NCBI GenBank assembly: GCA_030407005.1
Contig: JAUDYN010000007.1
Span: 434,001 to 498,000 of the forward strand
From: Desarmillaria ectypa
Lineage: Eukaryota; Basidiomycota; Agaricomycetes; Agaricales; Physalacriaceae
Direction of reading: 5' to 3'
DNA: 64,000 nt
Shown: one piece after another, positions 49,101-57,757 of the stretch
Layout: every line of letters starts with the position of its first letter
How positions within the stretch are numbered: position 1 is the stretch's first letter
Made by a program: the position numbers and the translations under genes
Notes under the pieces: model-generated
Seen by the model: only the letters and a program-made list of their open reading frames with translations
What the model was told of the DNA's origin: nothing
Databases searched by the model: none

Positions 49101-50920
49101 ACACAAAGCAGGGATCGCCAACAAGAAGGCTGATCTTCACAGTCAAAGAGACGATCATGATCAGGAAAAAGAAGACAATCAAGATGTGATTGTTCTTTCC
49201 CCTGAATATTTCTGGGCATTAATACTGCCCACCATCGAAGAACAAATCATGCGTATAAGAGATGCAACCTGACAGAAAGGCCAGTGGGATCAAGGGATAG
49301 AAAAATCCCTCAATCATGAATGAGGAATAACACAGGAAAACAAGATCCTATGGTATGACAGACAAATCTATGTCTCAATAGATTCTGCACTCCGTGGTGA
49401 TATCATTGCCCAACATCATGACCATATTACCACTGGACATCCAGGAATTGCAAAGACCAAGGAACTCATTCTTCATGAATACTGGTGGCCAAAGATGAAG
49501 AAAGATGTCGAATCCTATATCAAGGGATGCAAAACTTGGCAAAGGATGAAGAGTGACACCCAGGCAAAGGCTGCTCCCCTTCATTCTAATGTAGCCCCCA
49601 ATACTTCCTGGACTCATATTTCAGTAGATATGGTCACTGGTCTTCCTGAATCTGAAGGATTCAATGCCTTACTAGTCATCATGGATCAATTTTCCAAGAA
49701 CATAATTCTTATTCCATGCAATGAAGAATTATCCACTGAAGGATGGGCTCTAATGCTTTGCAACCATGTTTATGCAAAACATGGAATGTCACAAGTGGTC
49801 ATTTCAGACCGAGGACCCCAGTTCATATCAGCATTCATGAAGGAACTCTACCGAATGCTGAACATCACACAAAATGCATCCATGGCATATCATCCACAGA
49901 CAGATGGACAGACAGAACAAGTCAACCAAGAGATCAAAAAGTATCTCCATATCTTTGTTAACCATCGACAAATGGACTGGGTAGTATGGCTATCACTTGC
50001 AGAATTTGCCCATAATAACTGAATCTATTTGGCTACTGGCAAAAGTCCCTTCATGGTTCTATATGGACAAAATCCCTAACTCATTCCTGAATCCATCCAA
50101 AAGATCAAATTCACAAATCCAGCTGCTGTCAACTTCACCAAAACTATGGCCAAAGTCCACAAAGAAGTCCATGACACTTTGGAAAAGGCAGTGGTGCAAA
50201 TAAAGGTGCAATACAACAAACAAAAGCAATCACCTCATGAGTACCACATCAGTGATAAGGTCTGGCTCAATACTGTCAACCTTCATCTTCTATGACCAAA
50301 GAAAAAATTGACAACAAATGAACAGGACTATTCAAAAATGTTGAGAAATCTGGAATGGCAGCCTACAAGCTAAAACTGCCACCCCATTGGAAGATACATC
50401 CCTGATTCAACGAGAAACTGCTGACTCCATATACCACACCTTCCTTTCCCAACCAACAACAACTGCCACCTCCACCTCCAGACCTCATTGACAGACAAGA
50501 GGATTATGAAATTGAGGAAGTTCTAGACTTGTGCACTTGTCAAGTACATTCAAAAAGGGGACAACTATCCAGGGAAGTCACGGATTACCTAGTCAAGTGG
50601 AAGGGCTAGACCAGAGAACACAACTCCTGGGTCCAGGAAACTGAAATGACAAACACCATGAAAATGATTGAAGAATACAAGGCTAGCATAAACCATGCCT
50701 TATACATTCCAAAAATTATAACCAAGGGCAAGGTAGTGGTCAAGATACTGGACCATGAATACTCAGAGAATGGCAATATAGCATATCTTGCCAAATGCAA
50801 AGATGGATATACCAAATGGATTGTTAATTCAGATGAAGACTTATAGAAAAAACTGATTGATCAGTATTGGATCAGTCAAGTCAAATCACAACTCAACTCC
50901 CCTGAAGAAGAACCTTAGCA
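46150..50920 (+). pseudogene. Gypsy 1 pol: protease, RT, RNase H, integrase, chromodomain
   Basis: Starts in a linker (GQTNMYISRQLPMKNNIYHL). The aspartic protease follows, with ALLDSGCTGSSINQ (DSG at 47296-47304). Reverse transcriptase begins near 47870, with HPYPLPLI-like NHYPLPLISKLIDKLHGAKY and the catalytic YLDD at 48355-48366. RNase H has FRVEADASDGAIGAVLSQE and YKIYDKELLAIMLALEEWHH. The integrase has HHDHITTGHPGIAKTKEL, DMVTGLPESEGFNALLVIMD, VVISDRGPQFISAFMKELYR and HPQTDGQTEQVNQEIKKYL, so the DDE residues are present. A C-terminal chromodomain (VTDYLVKWKG, stop, HNSWVQETE; about 50575-50690) marks a chromovirus, whose insertions are usually steered to histone-marked chromatin. A second chromo-like module follows at 50730-50880. 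Stops occur at 48175, 49027 and elsewhere. Confidence 0.88.
46900..46985 (+). repeat. 33-bp tandem repeat in gypsy 1 linker
   Basis: Two clear units and one divergent unit of 33 bp encode NPPNKGVLKPE, NPPNKGVPNPE and a partial third. Gypsy 2 has only one such unit (PPNKRV) at the matching place, so the repeat number varies between copies. Confidence 0.6.
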
Positions 50921-50951
50921 GTCAGGATGACTGCTTTTAACAAGGGGGTAA

Positions 50952-51378
50952 TGTTACAATTTTTCCATTATCTTATCTTATCAGAGTCATATCCATGACA
51001 CATCCATCTAATCCACCATAGTTCTCACTTTGTATTGACCTACTCACCAACAAATACCCCAGTTTCACACCAACTGTCACCCTAGTTCACTCCCATTGGA
51101 CTATGATCCATCTGACTCCACACCATCCTCTCTTAGACCAAACTGTTTCCTCATGGACCATAGCATTTCACCTAATAATAGTTACCATACTTTCAGTATA
51201 TAAGTAGAGTAAAACTCACCGTTATACTCTATCTTTCGACTAAAATACATTCATACACCTCTTACTGCACTACACTAAAGACCAGGCTCAGTTTTCTATA
51301 TGGGTGATTGTTCGAACATGTAACAGCCCAAGAGAACTGCTTACATCCCAAGTCATGTGTCTAAGTTGGGCTGTAACA
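50952..51378 (+). repeat. Gypsy 1 3' LTR
   Basis: 427 bp, starting TGTTACAATTTTTCC just after the purine tract AACAAGGGGGTAA and ending CTGTAACA. It has the inverted TGTTAC/GTAACA ends. TATA box at 51197-51203. The predicted transcript start region TATCTTTCGACTAA lies at 51230-51243, about 33 bases downstream. It aligns along its length with LTRs at 54756-55174 and 60145-60562. Confidence 0.88.
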
Positions 51379-51383
51379 GTAGT

Positions 51384-51945
51384 GATGATATGAGCAGCAT
51401 CAGGAAGTCTTCATCACACAATATTCCCCAGCATGCTAAGCTCTTCCTGGATTTGATGCATTTCTGTGGTGTGCTCAACAATGTCTGTGGACTCATCAGC
51501 CACAGTGTGGTAAAGACAGCATTAGTGTGTGAGTATTCCCAATTTTCCTCTAGCTTCTTTTACTAATTTAAGCTGCATCCACATTTTGGCTGATGTTTTT
51601 GCCCCCACAATGTGTATCATCTGCAAGTCACTCAACATGAGCTTGATTTGAATCTGCACTCATCCATCTCCCTCTTCCCACTTTGTGATTTCATCCATTT
51701 CTTCCTTAGTTGATGAATTTGGGTCTGTTGGAACCGGTTTATTCAATGTTCCATTGGCATACTTCAACAGGGCTTGTTCTCGCAGGATCGCAGTGATGTG
51801 ACACTTCCACAGAACCCAGTTGTACTCCTGGAGTAGCTCAATGCAGAATAATAATGAGGTGTAGTGTCAGACATGATATATGGGGGTGGATTGTAGTTCA
51901 GCAAGGTATTTAATTATGGTGAGTCTTCTGTAGATTAGTTAGGGC
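51384..51945 (-). pseudogene. Copia gag remnant
   Basis: Minus-strand reading from about 51850 gives IELLQEYNWVLWKCHITAIL, MLSDLQMIHIVGAKTSAKMW, MQLKLVKEARGKLGILTH and IVEHTTEMHQIQEELSMLGN, then DEDFLMLLISSL. This is the gag polyprotein of copia elements (UBN2-type). It breaks off exactly at the gypsy 1 3' LTR, showing that gypsy 1 inserted into copia gag. Confidence 0.8.
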
Positions 51946-51959
51946 CAGGGCTCATAATC

Positions 51960-52263
51960 TGTTATAAAAGAGTGTGAAATGGAGGTTATAAGTGCAGTGG
52001 TAAACTATGAGACTTGATCATGTAAGAGATGTGGGTGAGAGTAAGAGTATTAATCTATATCATTAGTGGGCTGGTCTGCCTGGTATATATACTACAAGGT
52101 GGGTACTTCTAGAATATACTATTATCTACTAGTGTCCATGTCTGACTCATTGCTGAGTGAGCAGACAGGTGATTGAGTCAAGGAGAAGGTGTGTGAAGGT
52201 TTGTGTGCTTCAATGTTGCTCTGATTGCTGGATTGCCATATGCAGCTGAGCACATCTTCAACA
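51960..52263 (-). repeat. Copia 5' LTR
   Basis: 304-bp partner of 40118-40420, starting TGTTATAAAAGAG and ending CTTCAACA, followed by the target duplication CACTA. Most differences from the other LTR are C/T or G/A changes. Confidence 0.85.
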
Positions 52264-53644
52264 CACTACACCCAAATACTGTCCTCACTAAACCTTGGAC
52301 ACATATCTTAGTTGATATGGTCACTAGACTTCCCTAGTCCAATGGATATGATGCATTATTAGTAATCATCAATAGATTCTCCAAGACAATCCTGCCTATT
52401 GCCTGTCATAAAGAACTTTCTACAGAGAGATGAGCACAAATTCTCCAAGATCATATCTATGCCAAACATGGAATGCCCCAGGTCATTATCTCTGATCAAA
52501 GCCTCTAGTTCATCTTGAATTTTATGAAGGATTTGTACCAGATGCTAAACATTACCCTAAATGCATTCACCATGTATCACCTGCAAACCAACAGACAGAT
52601 GGAAAGAGTCAATCAAGAAATTAAAAAGTACCTCCAAATCTTTGTCAATCACCAACAGAATGATTGGAGCAATTGGTTACCTCTCTCTGAGTTTGCCTAT
52701 AACAACAGAATGCACTCTGCCACTGGCCAAAGTCCATTCATGATCCTCTATAAGAGGAATCCCCAGCTGGTACCAGACTTCACAGGAGAAACCCTGTTTA
52801 CAAACCTGACTACTATAGAATTCACCAAAACCATGACACAGATTCACAAGAAAGTACACAATGTGTTAGACAAAGCTGCCACACAAATGAAGAAGCAGTA
52901 TGACAAGAAAAAGCATCTGACCTAAGAGTATCAAATCAGGGACAAGGTCTGGCTCAACACAAACAATCCTCACCTTCCAAGGCCAAAGAAGAAACTTGAC
53001 AACAAGTGAACAGGCCTGTTTGAAATACTCAAGAAAACAGGTGCAGCAGCATACAAGTTAAAGCTATCACTGCACTGGAAGATCCACCCTCACTTTAATG
53101 AAAAACTGCTAACCCAGTACACTGCACCTGCATTCTCAAACCAACAACTACCATCACTATCACCTCTGAACCTCATCAATGGTCAGGAGGAATACAAAGT
53201 CAAAGAGATACTGGACTCACAAACCTGCTGGATACATGCCAAGAAAGGACAATGCTCAAAGGTGGTAACTGACTACTTGGTCAAATGAAAAGGATGGACT
53301 TGGAAACACAATTTCTGGGTCAGAGAGACAGAGATGGGAAATGCACAAGATGTGATCAAGGAATATAAAGAGAATGTATGGCACACATGGAGGGTAGACA
53401 CTGCTAAAATTGTAACCCAGAAGAAAGCTGTTATCATAATCCTTAACCATGAATATTCAGAAAATAGAGACATTGCTTACCTTGCTTAATGAGAGGATGG
53501 AATCAAAAAATGGATCAAAAACCCAGATGAAAACCATTGGAAGACCTCACTAGATGAGTATTGGACCACCCAAGCAGACTCTCAATATGACTCCCCAGAA
53601 AAGAAACCTTGATAGTTGGGATGACTGTCTTAATGAGGGGGTAA
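52264..53644 (+). pseudogene. Gypsy element X, 3' part: integrase core and chromodomain
   Basis: Continues the frame interrupted at 40117. Readable parts are TKPWTHILVDMVT; YDALLVIINRFSKTILPIAC; MLNITLNAFTMYHLQTNRQM followed by VNQEIKKYLQIFVNHQ; LPLSEFAYNNRMHSATGQSP; and the C-terminal chromodomain VVTDYLVK near 53270, with a stop. A second chromo-like module, ILNHEYSENRDIAYLA, stop, then IKKWIKNPDE, lies at about 53413-53560. The catalytic SD.G region is eroded to SDQSL. It ends with a purine tract at 53630-53643 next to its LTR. Less similar to gypsy 1 than gypsy 2 is, so it is an older or different lineage. Confidence 0.8.
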
Positions 53645-54141
53645 TGTTATGATTTTTCCATTATCTTATCTTATCTCCAGGCACTTATTTTACCATCTTG
53701 ATCCCTGTTTCCATCCATGGCAATCACTATTGCCTTACCCATAAAATGTGACTTCTGCTATTGTGCTCATGGCTTATAATAGTTGCTCACCCAAAGGATG
53801 TTTCTTATTGTTTCATGCATAGACTACTTATGGACCTACTTATTATTAGCTACCCAGTCTTCATATATAAACTAGTTAGTTCTTGCTGTAAAAACCCCAG
53901 CTTCAAACCAAAGTTTATCTATACTATCATCTCTCTTCATAGAACTCAGCTAAGAAGCTTAGCCTCTCTTCATTGGATCAGAAGACTATAGCCACTCACC
54001 CTTAGGTGACTGTCTGAACACAAGATAGTCCAGAGCATTAGCATATGTCTGCAGATCACATAAGGTGTGGGTCTAACAACAGTAGTGTACATCTGCATGT
54101 GTTTGCAGAGCTCAGCTAAGCACAATACTATTGGCCTAACA
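53645..54141 (+). repeat. Gypsy X 3' LTR (right end tentative)
   Basis: Starts TGTTATGATTTTTCC after GAGGGGGTAA, sharing about 30 bases with the other gypsy LTRs and then diverging. A TATATAA box lies near 53865. The right end is placed at CCTAACA (54135-54141) because that mirrors the TGTTA start. This is a guess, as no second copy is in the window. Confidence 0.5.
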
Positions 54142-54306
54142 CTGCACATGTACTAACTGGGAATGAACTGATCCCCTCTCCCCTATTTTTTACAACATAC
54201 AACAACCATCCTATTTCTTGAACCACCTGAGACCACATCCAAGGATATGAACTGCTTTATTGAGAAACAAGTTTGCCTTATTGCTTGATACTATTAGGAT
54301 GAACTC

Positions 54307-54755
54307 TGCCAGCAAGGAACTTGAGTGAGAATAAATGTGTGTTGAAAGGATTGAAGAATGATGCTGCTCCCATGAGCATGCTTTATCACAGCCTATCATA
54401 AGATAAAGCAATCTCTTGAGGGCTTCTCTACCTCAAATAGTGTTTGCAGATTGGTACTACACATGAGTATTTTGAGCAACATAACTGCAGAATTGAGATA
54501 TATTATGTGCATCATAGCACACTCCACCATCAGAAAGTACAAGGGTGGCACCTTTTTCTTCTGAACAGAGGAACTTGAGTCCTCTACTGCCACCTAGGAG
54601 GAATCTAGAAAATGGTTGAACTACTAAGGTCAGATATAAAGTGAAGAGACATGCAGGGATTCAGCTGCACCATCTATACTTGTCTCTATCTTGGATATGC
54701 TGGTGCTACATATATCACAGCCCCACTTGTGCATTGTCTCAATCTCTCATATATC
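54307..54755 (-). pseudogene. CpG-mutated duplicate of part of the 28-31 kb host gene
   Basis: 449 bp align end to end with 30761-31207, including intron sequence, so this is a genomic and not an mRNA-derived copy. The minus strand reads relics of GCDKACSW, YQSANTI and the GATLVLP region. Differences are concentrated at CpG sites of the host copy, which appear here as TG, CA or TA. The copy ends abruptly where the gypsy 2 LTR begins (54756), so it was probably the target of that insertion. Confidence 0.85.
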
Positions 54756-55174
54756 TGTTACAATTTTTTCCATTTCCTTTATCTTATCCAGTCATACCCA
54801 TGACACACCCTATCTAATCAATTGTAATCTCAATCATCTTCACTTCACATTGACATACTCACTGACAACCACCCCAGTTCCCACCAACTGTCACCCTTAT
54901 TCACTCTCATTGGACTATGATCCATCCAACTCCACACCATATCCTCACATGAACTATACTGTTTCATCTAATAATAATGCTGTATTTTCAGTATATAAGT
55001 AGAGTAGCACTCACCATTGTACTCTATCTTTTGACTAAATTACATTCTTATATCTTCTACTACACACACTAAAGACCAGGCTAAAATTCTCTCAATGAGT
55101 GATTGTCCCAATGCAAGGCAGCTTGAGAGAACAAAGCTTACATTCCAAGTCACATGTTAGACAGGGTGGTAATA
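54756..55174 (+). repeat. Gypsy 2 5' LTR
   Basis: 419 bp, TGTTACAATT start and GGTAATA end. TATA box at 54992-54998. Predicted mRNA start TATCTTTTGACTAA at 55025-55038. Confidence 0.88.
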
Positions 55175-55188
55175 TTAGTCAAAAGATA
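55175..55188 (+). promoter_or_regulatory. Self-primer binding site of gypsy 2
   Basis: The 14 bases right after the LTR, TTAGTCAAAAGATA, are the exact reverse complement of 55025-55038 inside the LTR. That site lies about 33 bases past the TATA box, where the mRNA should begin. I do not recognise a match to a tRNA 3' end. In Tf1 and related elements the mRNA 5' end folds back onto such a site and primes reverse transcription. Confidence 0.75.
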
Positions 55189-55343
55189 CTCATTCTGCTC
55201 CTTATATGCCAGCCATAAAAGAGCAACAAAACCCATGTCCAATGACAACAACAACAACAACAACCAATAAAATATTACTCTCGGCATCACAATTGGTGGT
55301 GCCACACTCTTAATACTTTTTACTGCACTTCTGGTATTAACAT

Positions 55344-56313
55344 ATGAAGAAGAAGTACAAGAACTTCTTCAACAAAGGTGACCCTGCCACCCACCCTGCC
55401 ACCCTGACCATGTCCTTCCCTAGCAGATATTCCCTGTCTGACTGGGAAACTAAGAGAAAGTACCACTCGCTCACCCCTGGGTCTGCTTCGCAACCCCCAC
55501 CTCCTCCTCTGAGAAGGATCAGACCACTGCAAGGACAACCCTTGCAACTTACCAGCTGGAACAATCTGCCTTCTCCCCAGCTGAAGAATATGTGTGGAAT
55601 GTATGGGCTCAGAATGAGGACCCCCCCCCCCCCCCCTGTACTCCCTTCCCCCTTATCCCCATGCCCCTGTCCTTAGGCCCCACAATTGGAGAATCTCTCC
55701 CTGCTCCCACTCCCCTTCCTCAGACAGGCCCTATCTCAGGGCCCTCCACCTCAATGATCCTGGCATAGATTAAAACCACCCTTATGGGCTCTGGGTCTGA
55801 GGACAAGACATTTGGCCCTGAGGGGGCATGAACTCCTCATCCTTGCTCCCCATCATTGAACTCTTCTCTGACTCTGACAAGAGCTCTAATGCTATGGCCA
55901 AGGCCACTTCCTGCTCCCCTAACTGTCCATTCAATCCAAATGGACCTGACTACAACTGGCCTGACCTCTCTAAGATCGATCAGGACCTATTCGGCACCTT
56001 CAGGACCACTGCCTGGAACCTTTGATGCACCGACATTGAAAACTGTATGGTCTGGACAGACTCCAGACCCAACATGGATGAGTGGTTGGCACTCAACCAG
56101 GGCCTTAGACAGTGGAGGAACAAGGAGAGCTGGAACACTCTCTTCAAAGGTTATGGTGACTGGAGGTCAATTGAGAGGAGGAGGATGGGTGAAATGCCCA
56201 ATTATAATATGCTTACCTATGATACAGGTTATCACAGTGGGTTGGAGTACTTCCAGCCCCAATATGAACAAATTCCTGCATACCCCTCTGATACCCCAGT
56301 TCCTGAACCATGA
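55344..56313 (+). pseudogene. Proline-rich upstream ORF of gypsy 2
   Basis: Lies between the primer site and gag. It begins KKKYKNFFNKGDPATHPATL, then MSFPSRYSLSDWETKRKYHS, then a long Pro-rich stretch that includes a run of C residues near 55622. It goes on to PDYNWPDLSKIDQDLFGTFR, DEWLALNQGLRQWRNKESWN and MLTYDTGYHSGLEYFQPQYE. Frames are broken at several points. The same blocks occur in gypsy 3 (60712 onward), so the protein was conserved. Function unknown; it may be an N-terminal gag extension. Confidence 0.6.
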
Positions 56314-56409
56314 TCTTTGCCTGACTTGCCACCCTGCAGTCGGGCATGTCAACAAGGATATCACCCTTATCAGAGTGATAGTCTTCTATTTGCAGGTGTG
56401 GGAGAAGAC

Positions 56410-57640
56410 ATGACAACTGACAACACCCCTGCAGATTCTGCCCCTGCAGAATCTTCCTCTGTTTCAAAAACAGTGGAGGAAATGAGGCAACACATCAAGA
56501 ATGTGATAGCCAAAAAGGAAAAGTGCATCCAAGAAATGCATGACAAACTCATAAAAGAAGAAGCTGCTCAAGAAGGAATGGTGGATTACCTTTGAAAAAA
56601 CAAGAAAGGGAAGGAACTGGAGTGGGGGAGACCAACAGAATCTCCAAGAGGATATCCCAGACCACAGGTGAATCAATTTTTGATCCCAAGACTGCCCCCT
56701 GGGAGAGGCCCTCCCAAACCTATCCCCAACTCCATCAGGAATGCACCCAATGATGCCCCATACTTGGGCATCAAGCCAGTCCTTGTCAAGGCCTCCCTCT
56801 CATTCAAGGGGGACCACAATGACATTGAATGCTTTGTAGGCAATTGTGTTGCCTACTTCAGTGTTCAGGCACTATTTCCAGCTGCTGTTGCACCTGGTCT
56901 TGTTTGCAACCTCCCACTTTGAGAGGGCTGCCAAAGACTGGTGGGTCTACAAGAGACCTGAATTCTGGGTTGGCAATGTGTACAACAGTACTGCTGCCCA
57001 CTTCCGCTATCCTGCCTGGGACAACTTTGTCAACCTGGTCTTGCAACAATTCTGAGACCCCACAATCAAGAAGGTATGTGAAAAGTGGATGTTTGACCTT
57101 AGAATGGGAATGCAGCCTGCTTCCTATTACTTCCAGAAACTGGAAGAAGAGGCAAAACTGGTGGGTCAATGGACCAATGAAAATGAGTGTGGTGCCATGG
57201 TAAAGGCCATATGTTTAGGAGTACCTTCCTCCTACACAACCTTTATCTCCAACATGGGCATCAACATCCCATGCTCATACCCAGAGTGGAAGGAATGAAT
57301 TTCACAGATGTACAAGGAGCATCAGCATAAGTGGGTCTTTGATCAGACCACTGGCATGCCCCAGGACAGGCAGAAGAAGGATTCCCATCCCAACCCCCAA
57401 CAGCACCCCAGTGGCAAAGCTGCTACTGGGGTGACAAGTTCCTCAGCTCCCAAGCCAACTGCTAATGCAGGTGTCAGTCAGGATGCTGGGACTGGTCAGT
57501 GGATGACCTACAGAGGGGCAGGTAAACCAATGGAGATAGACCGATGATGAGCAGAGAGTAGGTGCTTCCACTGACAAAAAGGATCACATGAGCAAGGATT
57601 GCCCTAAGAGAAAGGAGTATAAGGACATTTGGTCAGTAGG
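56410..57640 (+). pseudogene. Gypsy 2 gag
   Basis: MTTDNTPADSAPAESSSVSK, the charged helix KKEKCIQEMHDKLIKEEAAQ, then DDAPYLGIK-like NDAPYLGIKPVLVKASLSF, AAKDWWVYKRPEFWVGNVYN and MQPASYYFQKLEEEAKLVGQ. The zinc knuckle near 57570 keeps HMSKDC but its first cysteines are disrupted by a stop. Frames change around 56840. Collinear with gypsy 1 gag. Confidence 0.75.
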
Positions 57641-57757
57641 GCCTACTAACAAAGTGGTGCTGCCTATGGCCAAGATTGAGGAGGCAAAAGAGTAGGTTGA
57701 CAAGGGTTCAATTCCCCTTGATCAACCCAGTCTCCTAAAGGTGAGTCCTCAGTTTCT

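Larger units (their letters stand above)
44764..51378 (+). mobile_element. Gypsy element 1 (chromovirus), lacking its 5' LTR
   Basis: Plus-strand Ty3/gypsy element inserted in the copia. It keeps gag from its start codon region, the whole pol, a chromodomain and the 3' LTR (50952-51378), but the 5' LTR and leader are missing. At 44764 the sequence picks up at a point matching about 56350 of gypsy element 2. The 3' flank GTAGT (51379-51383) leads into copia gag. Many CGA codons have become TGA or CAA, so gag and pol are riddled with stops. Confidence 0.85.
40118..52263 (-). mobile_element. Ty1/copia LTR retrotransposon carrying nested insertions
   Basis: Minus-strand element bounded by LTRs at 40118-40420 and 51960-52263 that match closely and begin and end TGTT...AACA. 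The bases CACTA flank both sides (40113-40117 and 52264-52268), a 5-bp target-site duplication. They interrupt the integrase frame of an older gypsy copy. Internal copia sequence is kept on both sides of a large nested block: gag remnant at 51384-51945, then protease to RNase H at 40430-43395. Between them lie a 1.37-kb terminal-repeat element and a gypsy element. Part of copia gag and the start of the protease region are missing at that junction. All frames carry stops, so it is inactive. Confidence 0.85.

Noticed and set aside
55621..55640. Run of C residues as a functional slippery site
   Set aside because: It lies in a Pro-rich, low-complexity region, and gypsy 3 lacks the run. More likely replication slippage or sequencing noise.
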